This document shows positions 1 through 5,225 of a stretch of 5,225 bases of DNA, piece by piece. Each line of letters begins with the position of its first letter. Position 1 is the first letter of the stretch. Both the position numbers and the translations under genes were made by a program. The notes under the pieces are model-generated. The model made no database searches. It was not told where the DNA came from and saw only the letters and a program-made list of their open reading frames with translations. Origin of the DNA: an uncultured bacterium (GTDB taxonomy: Bacteria; Cyanobacteriota; Vampirovibrionia; Gastranaerophilales; Gastranaerophilaceae). Location: assembly GCA_905211505.1 (NCBI GenBank), contig CAJMAX010000046.1, forward strand, positions 1 through 5,225. Reading direction: 5' to 3'.

Positions 1-36
1 CCGCGTCTTGCGCGCGTTCGACTCGCGCCGGGGCCA
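1..36 (+). tRNA. Partial tRNA (3' end only), isotype unknown
   Basis: Only the T arm and the 3' acceptor strand are inside the window. A perfect 5-bp T stem (GCGCG 12-16 with CGCGC 24-28) closes a canonical loop TTCGACT (17-23). Seven acceptor bases CGGGGCC (29-35) and a discriminator A (36) follow. The next bases are GTT, so CCA is not encoded, unlike tRNA-Val in this window. GC content is 28 of 36, far above the surroundings, as expected for a structural RNA in an AT-rich genome. The anticodon lies to the left of the window. Bases 1-11 could be the end of an anticodon stem plus a 4-5 nt variable loop, or a class II variable arm. The 3' end of tmRNA is a less likely alternative. Confidence 0.6.
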
Positions 37-126
37 GTTTAACATTCTGTGATGTATTTGTCATGTAGTACTTGATTCATTATTTTGAATATAGAACATG
101 TGTTTTTGTGTTAAAACTCTTGTGAA

Positions 127-132
127 TATAAT
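127..132 (+). promoter_or_regulatory. Candidate -10 box TATAAT in the tRNA-tRNA gap
   Basis: A perfect TATAAT lies at 127-132. The -35 is weak: TTTTTG at 103-108 gives an 18-bp spacer and TTGTGT at 106-111 gives a 15-bp spacer. If used, transcription would start near 139 and run rightward to the hairpin at 284-309. No open reading frame on this strand in that interval looks like a gene, so any product would be a small RNA. TATAAT is easy to find by chance in such AT-rich DNA. Confidence 0.3.
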
Positions 133-138
133 GCACAA

Positions 139-309
139 TCCAAAAATCTTTTAATTGTGAAAACCCCGTTAAGAGGCTCGCACTTCTGAAAAACTTGGTA
201 CATAAGCGTTTTGTGTTTTTAAAAATTTTGGCTTCAAATTTTGAACAAGCCTGAAGCGATTGTTTAATTTAAAAAATCCACTAAAAAAGAGCCTAAAAAG
301 GCTCTTTTT
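139..309 (+). ncRNA. Possible small non-coding RNA (speculative)
   Basis: The interval between the TATAAT at 127-132 and the terminator at 284-309 would give an RNA of about 170 nt. It holds no convincing coding sequence. Internal structure is visible: GGCTT 230-234 pairs with AAGCC 247-251, and alternatively GCTTCA 231-236 pairs with TGAAGC 252-257, so two hairpins compete for the same arm. Bases 146-156 and 266-277 can form an imperfect A/U helix enclosing the rest. The length and long closing helix are compatible with a 6S-like RNA, but I see no diagnostic conserved motif. The terminator may simply belong to tRNA-Val on the other strand, which would leave little evidence for this RNA. Confidence 0.2.
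284..309. terminator. Bidirectional intrinsic terminator left of tRNA-Val
   Basis: A perfect 10-bp inverted repeat, AAAAAGAGCC (284-293) and GGCTCTTTTT (300-309), encloses a 6-nt loop TAAAAA. Either strand gives a GC-containing stem ending in a run of U. It lies 5 bp beyond the 3' end of the minus-strand tRNA-Val, so it most likely ends that transcript. It would also stop rightward transcription from the gap 37-283. Confidence 0.8.
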
Positions 310-314
310 ATAAA

Positions 315-390
315 TGGTGGGCGTTGGGAGACTCGAACTCTCGACCCTCTCCTTGTAAGGGAGACGCTCTACCAACTGAGCTAAACGCCC
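315..390 (-). tRNA. tRNA-Val, anticodon UAC
   Basis: Read on the minus strand from 390, this is a complete 76-nt class I tRNA. The acceptor GGGCGTT (390-384) pairs fully with AACGCCC (325-319). The D arm carries TAGCTCAGTTGGTAGAGC. The anticodon stem TCTCC/GGAGA is perfect and its loop CTTACAA places UAC at positions 34-36, which reads valine codons. The T arm has the conserved GTTCGAGTC. The discriminator is A (318) and CCA is encoded (317-315). A terminator follows directly. No clear -35/-10 pair was found upstream on the minus strand (391-450). Confidence 0.97.
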
Positions 391-408
391 TAATACTATT
401 TAATTTTC

Positions 409-425
409 AACTAGCTTGGCTGGTT
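409..425. repeat. Small inverted repeat between tRNA-Val and sigma gene
   Basis: AACTAGC (409-415) and GCTGGTT (419-425) form a 7-bp stem (one G-T pair) around a 3-nt loop TTG. It sits 19 bp upstream of the tRNA-Val gene on the minus strand and 145 bp before the sigma start on the plus strand. A role as weak terminator or regulatory hairpin is possible but unproven. Confidence 0.4.
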
Positions 426-430
426 AATTT

Positions 431-463
431 TGCAATTAGATTTAAATCTCTCTGCAAGATTTA
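431..463. repeat. Palindrome plus TGCAA/AGATTTA direct repeats in sigma leader
   Basis: AGATTTAAATCT (438-449) is a perfect 12-bp palindrome. The string TGCAA occurs at 431-435 and again at 453-457, 22 bp apart, and AGATTTA occurs at 438-444 and 457-463. The spacing of about two helical turns is compatible with a protein-binding site. The AT-rich composition makes chance repeats common. Confidence 0.3.
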
Positions 464-486
464 TATTATCAAGAACAAATTTTAAT

Positions 487-536
487 GTCAATACTTTTGT
501 TGAAACTTTTTTATTATTTTTTCGTCAATGTTTTGT
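487..536. repeat. Direct repeat GTCAAT..TTTTGT upstream of the sigma gene
   Basis: GTCAATACTTTTGT (487-500) and GTCAATGTTTTGT (524-536) match except for a one-base change and a one-base gap. Their starts are 37 bp apart, and the second ends 33 bp before the sigma start codon. They lie where a promoter or operator would be expected. No standard -35/-10 pair could be assigned in 391-557, so the true promoter may be of a non-standard type or may include these repeats. Confidence 0.4.
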
Positions 537-557
537 AGTAGGATTTATTAAATGTAG

Positions 558-564
558 TTGGAGG
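558..564 (+). promoter_or_regulatory. Ribosome-binding site deciding the sigma gene start
   Basis: TTGGAGG (558-564) is a strong Shine-Dalgarno sequence that ends 5 nt before GTG at 570. The longest in-frame reading frame would start at TTG 558, but that codon is part of this site and has no good site of its own upstream. GTG 570 is therefore the preferred start. ATG-TAG (552-557) and ATG-TGA (568-573) lie on either side of the site; the second overlaps the GTG. Confidence 0.8.
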
Positions 565-569
565 TTAAT

Positions 570-1487
570 GTGAGCTTGAATTTAGAGACTTTAGACAAAT
601 TAAATATTTGTGATACTGATATAGATAACGAGATTAAAACTTTCAGTGCAATAGCGCATGAAGACGATATATTGCAGGTCTATTTAAAAGAAATAGGAAG
701 AGTTAAACTATTGAAGTCTGAAGAAGAAAAAAGGTTAGGACGATTGATAAAAGAGGAAAACAATGTAGCTGCAAAAAGAAAACTTATTCAGGCGAATTTA
801 AGACTTGTCGTTAGTATTGCAAAAAGATATGTCGGGCAAGGGGTGCTATTCATGGATCTTGTGCAGGAGGGCTCTATCGGTTTGATTAAGGCTGCTGAAA
901 AATTTGACTATTCAAAGAATTTTAAGTTTTCCACATATGCAACCTGGTGGATTAAGCAGGCTATTATCCGCGCTATTGCAAATCATTCAAGAGCAATAAG
1001 AATACCTGTTCATATGGCGGACAAAATACGAAAATATAAATCTTCATTTGCTTTATTATCTTCTGAACTTGGCAGAGAACCTACGGATTTGGAGATTGCA
1101 AACAATCTTGATACTACAGTTAATAAAGTTCGTAGGATAAAGCAATCTATTATACTGGAGCCTGTTAGTTTAGAAACTTCTGTGACAGAAGATTTATGTT
1201 TAGGAGATTATATTGAGGATAAGTCATGTAATTCTCCGGAAGAGCAAGCAAAAGACGAGTTTTTAAAACAAGGTGTTCCAGAGTTGTTTGAAGTTTTGAC
1301 AGAAAGGGAAAAGAAAGTTATTTCACATCGATTTGGTATAAACTCAGAAAAAACAAAGACCCTTGCTGAATTAGGGGAGTTGCTAGGATATTCTAAAGAA
1401 AGAATCAGGCAGATAGAAGAGGGGGCAATCCTAAAAATGAGAAATAATTCAAAATCAATTCATCTAAGAGATTATATAGAAAATTAA
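570..1487 (+). CDS. RNA polymerase sigma factor, sigma-70 family (probably group 2)
   Basis: It directs core RNA polymerase to promoters. The 305-residue protein from GTG 570 has no region 1.1. A short non-conserved N-terminus (1-30) leads to region 1.2 (about 32-65), region 2 (67-140) with the core-binding [13 protein letters not shown] (96-108) and melting aromatics [12 protein letters not shown] (120-131), region 3 (141-220) with IRIPVHM (143-149), the LGDYIED finger (211-217), and region 4 (238-305) with the helix-turn-helix [10 protein letters not shown] (274-283). The sequence is clearly RpoD-like, not ECF or FliA. Two promoter-contact positions differ from E. coli sigma-70: Ile133 replaces Thr440 (-10 contact) and Lys276 replaces Arg584 (-35 contact); Gln130, Glu277, Arg280 and Gln281 are kept. 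This and the short N-terminus suggest an alternative (group 2) sigma, although a short primary sigma cannot be excluded without the rest of the genome. It stands alone, with a terminator behind it and a repeat-rich leader before it. Confidence 0.93.
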   Translation: MSLNLETLDKLNICDTDIDNEIKTFSAIAHEDDILQVYLKEIGRVKLLKSEEEKRLGRLIKEENNVAAKRKLIQANLRLVVSIAKRYVGQGVLFMDLVQEGSIGLIKAAEKFDYSKNFKFSTYATWWIKQAIIRAIANHSRAIRIPVHMADKIRKYKSSFALLSSELGREPTDLEIANNLDTTVNKVRRIKQSIILEPVSLETSVTEDLCLGDYIEDKSCNSPEEQAKDEFLKQGVPELFEVLTEREKKVISHRFGINSEKTKTLAELGELLGYSKERIRQIEEGAILKMRNNSKSIHLRDYIEN

Positions 1488-1502
1488 TTCATCATTCTGC
1501 TG

Positions 1503-1528
1503 CCGGTTAAAATTTTTAACCGGTTTTA
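1503..1528 (+). terminator. Intrinsic terminator of the sigma gene
   Basis: CCGGTTAA (1503-1510) pairs with TTAACCGG (1516-1523), and the inverted repeat extends almost to the centre. TTTTATTTATT follows immediately. It lies 15 bp after the sigma stop codon. Read on the minus strand the hairpin lacks a following U run, so it serves recN less well, though it may limit read-through between the converging genes. Confidence 0.85.
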
Positions 1529-1538
1529 TTTATTGCAG

Positions 1539-3188
1539 TTATGTGAGTAGTGATTTTGCAAATTCGATAGATTGTTCATTTATTTCGCCACCGGCAAGTT
1601 CGGCAAGGGCTTTTATTTTATTGTCTCCAGTCAGGACGAATACTTCTACTTTTGTTTCGTCATTTTGAGATTTTCTAACATAGAAATGTTTATTTGATTT
1701 GGATGCGATTATAGCTTGATGGGTAATTAAAATTATCTGATGTGATTTGCTTAATTCAACTATTTCATCGGCAACACTTTGAGAAGCTTTACCGGAAATC
1801 CCTGTATCTATTTCGTCAAAAATAACTGTATCTATGTCGTCATTTTGCGCAAATATAGATTTTATTGCGAGCATGACCCGTGAGATTTCGCCCCCTGAGG
1901 CAACTTTAGCCAAAGGTTTCATTGATTCTGAGACATTTGTAGATATCATAAATTCAACATTATCAGCACCGTTATTAGAAAGGTCTTTGGGAGTTATTTG
2001 AATTTCAAATCTTGCTTTTGGCAGTTCTAAAACTGCAAGTTTATCCTGTATTAATACAGATAGTACCTGTGCATAATTTTGTCTGTGTTCACTTATTTGC
2101 GAAGCCAGAGTTTGTAAATCTATTTTTATAGTTTTGATTTCAGCTTCTAAATTTTCTATATTTTGTGTAGAAAATTCAATTGTTTCTAGCTCATTAGAAA
2201 ATTCATTGTAGCTTTTTAAGACAGCTTCAATAGAACCTCCGTATTTTCTTTTTAGCTTATCAAGGAGAAATAATCTTTCCTGGATTTCATTCAATCTTTG
2301 AGTATCATTATCGAGGTTCTGGCTATAATCTCGCAATGTGGATGATATGTCTCGCAGATTTTCAATGGTATCAATAAATTGCTGGCTTACATCTTCCAGA
2401 TTGTTATCATAGCTTGAAGCTTTAGTTATATCTGTTTTTATTCTTGTCAGGGCTTCCAGTATGGATCCGTCATCTCCGTTTAGAGCCCAGTATGAAGCAC
2501 CTGTGAGTTCTTTTAATTTTTCGGCATGCTCAAGAACTTCAAGTTCTTGCGTTAATTCTTCTTCTTCTTTTTCGCTTTGGATATTTGCTTCTTCAATTTC
2601 GTTTATCTGAAATTTGAGAAAGTCAATTTGAGATTCTGTTGCATTTGCAGAGCTTTTTGCTTCTTCTAATTTCTTTAAAAGTTCTTCATAGTGTTTGAAT
2701 GTATTTTTATAGGTCTTCACAGTTTCGCCATAAACTTCTTTTGCGTATGAGTCCAGAAGATTTATATGGTATTGTGGCTGTAGAAATGTATAAGTTTGGT
2801 GTTGAGAGTGTATATCTACAAATTTTGTTCTCAAATTTTCAAGTAATTTCTGATTTACAAGTGTGCCATTGATTCTTGTTCTGACAGAGCTTTGTGTAAT
2901 TTCTTTTGTAATCACAATTTCAGTTCCAAAATCGTCAATGCTGTTTTCTTGAAAAATATCCGCAAGATTATGTTTTGTATTCTCCAGTGTAATTTCAATA
3001 GTAGCTTTGTCGCAGCCTGCTTTTATTACATCTTTTGAGACTCTTGAAGAGAAGACCAAATCAATAGCGTTTAAAAGTATACTTTTCCCTGCGCCGGTTT
3101 CACCTGTTATAATATTCAGTTTGTTATCGAAGTTGGCACATAATTCATCTATTAAAATGTAATCTTTTAATCTTATTTGTTTAATCAT
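1539..3188 (-). CDS. recN: DNA repair ATPase RecN
   Basis: RecN is a cytoplasmic SMC-like ATPase that gathers at DNA double-strand breaks and promotes RecA-dependent recombinational repair. At 549 residues it has the usual family length. The N-terminal half-domain has Walker A GETGAGKS (29-36) and DIHSQH (125-130), where most RecN proteins have IHGQH. A long charged coiled-coil region runs from about 155 to 380 with a YGGS segment (316-319). The C-terminal half-domain has the ABC signature ASGGEISR (430-437), Walker B TVIFDEID (454-461) and the H-loop ITH (488-490). The residues after the H-loop are QAIIAS where RecN usually has LPQVA. All catalytic residues are present, so it should be active. 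The ATG at 3186-3188 has only a weak Shine-Dalgarno. The gene starts 31 bp after the SEC-C gene and is probably co-transcribed with it. I saw no clear LexA-type box. Confidence 0.96.
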   Translation of the reverse strand: MIKQIRLKDYILIDELCANFDNKLNIITGETGAGKSILLNAIDLVFSSRVSKDVIKAGCDKATIEITLENTKHNLADIFQENSIDDFGTEIVITKEITQSSVRTRINGTLVNQKLLENLRTKFVDIHSQHQTYTFLQPQYHINLLDSYAKEVYGETVKTYKNTFKHYEELLKKLEEAKSSANATESQIDFLKFQINEIEEANIQSEKEEEELTQELEVLEHAEKLKELTGASYWALNGDDGSILEALTRIKTDITKASSYDNNLEDVSQQFIDTIENLRDISSTLRDYSQNLDNDTQRLNEIQERLFLLDKLKRKYGGSIEAVLKSYNEFSNELETIEFSTQNIENLEAEIKTIKIDLQTLASQISEHRQNYAQVLSVLIQDKLAVLELPKARFEIQITPKDLSNNGADNVEFMISTNVSESMKPLAKVASGGEISRVMLAIKSIFAQNDDIDTVIFDEIDTGISGKASQSVADEIVELSKSHQIILITHQAIIASKSNKHFYVRKSQNDETKVEVFVLTGDNKIKALAELAGGEINEQSIEFAKSLLT

Positions 3189-3219
3189 CTTTTTTGAGTT
3201 TGTAACCTATCTGCACTAT

Positions 3220-4512
3220 TTATAGATTTGCTCCGCAGCATTTTTTGTATTTTTTGCCGCTACCACACGGGCATGGATCATTTCTGCCTATTTTTTTAGA
3301 TTGGTCTATTTCAGGCTTGTTTTCATTGTCTTCAATAATGCCAAGAGTACTTGAAAACGCATTTGAACGGTATAAAACAGTTGTGGATGATATAATTTTG
3401 TTATCTATATATCTGCGTTTATATTTCTTCAGCATTTCGTCAAGTGTATAGTTTTTGGCAAGTACAGCATTAACTATTTCCATAAAGTTGTTGTGTTTAT
3501 CTGCAACCATTTTTATTAAGTTTGCAGAATATTTATCATTTTCAAGAAAATATTTAATGCAGGCATCATAATTTAGGACTTTAGTGTAATCTTTAACTTC
3601 AAATATTTTGTTGAAGGTTCCATAGAAAGGAATAGCATAAAGTCCTAGTTCTTCATCATATATTATCCCGACATCATATGTTTCTTTATGTGAAGAAAAA
3701 CCTCCAAGAGAGTTTTCCAGAAAGTTGTCATAAGAATTATTGAATTCTTGAACATTAAAATATCTATATTCTTCCGGTTCTTGTATCAATTCTTTGTATT
3801 CAGCTTTTTTACCTTCTTCGGCGTAATCATTGAAAATACCAATTAGGTCATCAGCATTTTTGTTTGTTGTAATGATTTCTGTAGTACCAAAGAAATCTAG
3901 AAATTTTTTGTAAATATCAGCAACATCTTGTTCTATTTCTTTTTGTTTCTCCGGATTATCAAGATAAACAAGTTCAGGATTCTGAATGATTTTTGCTACT
4001 GCAAAACGGTATGCGTCATCTTTTCTTTTTGCCGGTAGTACACCTGAAATTTCAAGCAGATAATAATCGCCATTAATATTTACGATTCTTGCAATTATAT
4101 AATCTCCGGAACCCAGTCCTCGAAAAGCTGTCATCTTCATTAAGGATGTAATTGTGTATCTGCGTTCATTTACAATATTAAGCATATCAAAGCCGTTTTT
4201 GGTAACTTTTTTAATTTCAAAAACGGAAGATATAGAATTGTCTATAGCTTCTACAATATCTTTAGTTTCTTTATCCAACCCTTTAGTATTTTCCAGATAT
4301 AGCTGTGGAATACTTTTTAAATCTTCTCCGAGGTTTCTTTCAAGAATATAGCTGAAGCAGGCAGTTTGTAATGGTATTCCTGATTTTGAATTTGCACCTA
4401 TAGTATTCAGATATTCATTAAAATCAGTTTTTATATCTTGATGGTTTTGAATAAATTCCGCAATATTTTTTATTACGCCATTTATGCTGTCCATGCGTTC
4501 TTGTATATTCAT
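3220..4512 (-). CDS. SEC-C zinc-motif protein of unknown function
   Basis: The product has 430 residues and only its tail is recognisable. [19 protein letters not shown] (409-427) is the SEC-C zinc-binding motif first known from the SecA C-terminus, with ligands Cys414, Cys416, Cys425 and Cys426; an acidic linker (about 394-404) precedes it. SEC-C tails are found on many unrelated proteins and often act as accessory binding modules, so the motif does not give a function. The rest has no signal peptide or membrane segment, so it is probably cytosolic. Residues 1-100 look helical. Residues 112-160 contain a basic stretch and then hydrophobic strands ([21 protein letters not shown]), possibly a small beta-barrel. 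Residues 185-380 are charged and mostly helical. It is not SecA, which would be about twice as long with ATPase motifs. The start is well supported by AAGGGGAG (4518-4525) 5 nt before ATG. It precedes recN by 31 bp. Confidence 0.85.
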   Translation of the reverse strand: MNIQERMDSINGVIKNIAEFIQNHQDIKTDFNEYLNTIGANSKSGIPLQTACFSYILERNLGEDLKSIPQLYLENTKGLDKETKDIVEAIDNSISSVFEIKKVTKNGFDMLNIVNERRYTITSLMKMTAFRGLGSGDYIIARIVNINGDYYLLEISGVLPAKRKDDAYRFAVAKIIQNPELVYLDNPEKQKEIEQDVADIYKKFLDFFGTTEIITTNKNADDLIGIFNDYAEEGKKAEYKELIQEPEEYRYFNVQEFNNSYDNFLENSLGGFSSHKETYDVGIIYDEELGLYAIPFYGTFNKIFEVKDYTKVLNYDACIKYFLENDKYSANLIKMVADKHNNFMEIVNAVLAKNYTLDEMLKKYKRRYIDNKIISSTTVLYRSNAFSSTLGIIEDNENKPEIDQSKKIGRNDPCPCGSGKKYKKCCGANL

Positions 4513-4544
4513 GTTTTCTCCCCTTATGTGTAATGTATATTTAG

Positions 4545-4571
4545 AGTATAATAATCGCGTAAAAAACTCAA
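4545..4571 (-). promoter_or_regulatory. Possible promoter of the SEC-C/recN unit
   Basis: On the minus strand TTGAGT (4571-4566) and TATACT (4550-4545) resemble -35 and -10 boxes, but the spacer is only 15 bp. An alternative is TTTACG with TATACA further downstream (18-bp spacer). The -35 overlaps the presumed leuD terminator. A promoter somewhere in this 92-bp gap is likely if that terminator works. Confidence 0.3.
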
Positions 4572-4582
4572 TATATTAAGTT
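4561..4582 (-). terminator. Weak A/U-rich terminator after leuD
   Basis: On the minus strand AACTTA (4582-4577) pairs with TGAGTT (4570-4565), including one G-U pair, around the loop ATATAT. The transcript then continues as four more U. The hairpin begins 22 bp after the leuD stop codon. The stem is short and poor in GC, so termination is probably partial and some read-through into the SEC-C gene is possible. The repeat also reads on the plus strand. Confidence 0.45.
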
Positions 4583-4604
4583 TTCTACATTCAAACTTTA
4601 CAAC

Positions 4605-5102
4605 TTAATCAGTAAGTTTAAAGTCCCCATTCTTCTTAATATGCTCAACTAATCCGCCATCTTCTAATAGTTTTATCATAACAGGTGGCAATGGTTCTAT
4701 TTGTATAATAGTACCGTTAGTGTGGTTTGTTATTATACCTTTTTCAATATCCAATTCAAGTTCATCACCGTCATCAATTGAGTCGGTATCGCATTCGATT
4801 GCTAAAAGTCCAATATTTATAGCGTTTCTGTAAAAAATTCTGGCAAATGATTTTGCTAAAACTGCTCCAACTCCTGCTATTTTCATAATTAATGGCGCAT
4901 GTTCTCTTGATGAACCAAGTCCAAAGTTGTTTCCGGCTACAACAAAATCACCTTTTTTCATTCTGGATGCAAAAGTCTCATCTGCATCTTCAAGTACATG
5001 CTTTGCAAATTCGTTTAAATCTGAACGTAGATGGTACAGTCTGCCCGGTGCAATGTGGTCGGTTGATATGTTATCTCCAAATTTGAATGCTTTTCCCCTC
5101 AT
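4605..5102 (-). CDS. leuD: 3-isopropylmalate dehydratase small subunit (LeuD family)
   Basis: With a large Fe-S subunit (LeuC) this small subunit isomerises 2-isopropylmalate to 3-isopropylmalate in leucine synthesis. The 165 residues match the short bacterial/archaeal LeuD type rather than the roughly 200-residue E. coli type. Motifs are GDNISTDHIAPGR (9-21), the substrate-specificity loop YHLRSD (23-28), AGNNFGLGSSREHAP (56-70) with the phosphate/carboxylate-binding GSSRE, and AKSFARIFYRNAINIGL (83-99). Relatives of this type also form homoaconitase, methylmalate-type or 2,3-dimethylmalate dehydratases, so leucine synthesis is the most likely but not the only assignment. The start ATG 5100-5102 matches the family N-terminus; the Shine-Dalgarno AAGGAG (5115-5120) is 12 nt away, longer than usual. 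leuC is not next to it inside the window: downstream is the SEC-C gene, and upstream is a gap with a divergent promoter. Confidence 0.92.
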   Translation of the reverse strand: MRGKAFKFGDNISTDHIAPGRLYHLRSDLNEFAKHVLEDADETFASRMKKGDFVVAGNNFGLGSSREHAPLIMKIAGVGAVLAKSFARIFYRNAINIGLLAIECDTDSIDDGDELELDIEKGIITNHTNGTIIQIEPLPPVMIKLLEDGGLVEHIKKNGDFKLTD

Positions 5103-5151
5103 AGTATTAATATTCTCCTTTTTTTATATACTATCGCAAAAACAAATTCTA

Positions 5152-5160
5152 TGCTATAAT
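5152..5160 (+). promoter_or_regulatory. Extended -10 promoter pointing right
   Basis: TGCTATAAT (5152-5160) is a perfect extended -10 element. No good -35 is seen at 5131-5137, which is acceptable for an extended -10 promoter. The start would be near 5167, about 32 nt before the ATG at 5199. It lies upstream of leuD and diverges from it. Confidence 0.55.
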
Positions 5161-5198
5161 ATGTATATAAATATTTATTTATTGATAGGAATTTAATT

Positions 5199-5225
5199 AT
5201 GTATTTTAATAGAAAATGTAAAATA
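5199..5225 (+). CDS. Possible gene start cut by the right edge
   Basis: ATG at 5199 opens a frame of nine codons (MYFNRKCKI) that runs off the window. A short Shine-Dalgarno-like AGGA (5187-5190) lies 8 nt before it, and an extended -10 promoter lies about 40 bp upstream. The codons are AT-rich like the neighbouring DNA. Nothing can be said about function; the frame could also be chance. Confidence 0.35.

Noticed and set aside
169..375. 68-codon open frame on the minus strand
   Set aside because: It begins inside tRNA-Val and runs through its terminator. It has no ribosome-binding site of its own and no recognisable protein features.
558..569. TTG 558 as the sigma gene start
   Set aside because: This codon lies within the Shine-Dalgarno TTGGAGG that serves GTG 570, and nothing suitable lies upstream of it.
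3245..3451. 68-codon open frame on the plus strand
   Set aside because: It is antisense to the 3' part of the SEC-C gene, which has a clear zinc motif and start site; the frame is a by-product of that coding sequence.
4154..4351. 65-codon open frame on the plus strand
   Set aside because: It is antisense to the SEC-C gene with no supporting ribosome-binding site or family resemblance.
3220..4512. SecA fragment, suggested by the SEC-C tail
   Set aside because: No Walker motifs or helicase domains are present and the N-terminus is unrelated; only the zinc tail is shared.
5124..5161. A leuD promoter on the minus strand
   Set aside because: Several TATA-like strings occur, but none has a -35 box at a normal distance, so no site could be chosen.
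4892..5196. Two overlapping plus-strand open frames (4892-5086 and 4927-5196)
   Set aside because: Both are antisense to leuD, whose conserved motifs cover the region; the second merely runs on into the AT-rich gap.

Overview
The window is AT-rich bacterial chromosome (standard code, every complete CDS ends in TAA) carrying ordinary housekeeping genes. It has four complete protein genes, one complete tRNA, a probable tRNA 3' end cut by the left edge, and the first codons of a possible gene at the right edge. I saw no insertion sequence, CRISPR array, toxin-antitoxin pair or phage gene. Host phylum cannot be settled from these genes: an AT-rich lineage such as Vampirovibrionia/Melainabacteria or Bacillota would fit, but this is a guess.

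Left part (1-569): a very GC-rich stretch (28 of 36 bases) looks like the T arm and acceptor strand of a + strand tRNA. An AT-rich gap follows with a good -10 box (127-132) and a strong two-way terminator (284-309), which could delimit a small RNA of about 170 nt. Next is tRNA-Val(UAC) on the minus strand with an encoded CCA. The leader between this tRNA and the sigma gene holds a hairpin, a palindrome and two sets of direct repeats.

Middle (570-3188): a sigma-70 family factor without region 1.1, probably group 2, starts at GTG 570 and ends in a rho-independent terminator. It converges on recN, the SMC-like ATPase of double-strand-break repair, on the minus strand.

Right part (3220-5225): recN lies 31 bp downstream of a 430-residue protein of unknown function with a C-terminal SEC-C zinc motif, so the two are probably co-transcribed. 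Upstream on the same strand is leuD (isopropylmalate dehydratase small subunit family), separated by 92 bp that hold a weak A/U-rich terminator and a possible promoter. leuC does not adjoin leuD inside the window. To its right an extended -10 promoter points rightwards to an ATG at 5199.

The least explained parts are the SEC-C protein's N-terminal region, the divergent promoter-contact residues of the sigma factor, its repeat-rich leader with start-stop codons around the ribosome-binding site, and the possible small RNA at 139-309. None of these shows a new system outright.
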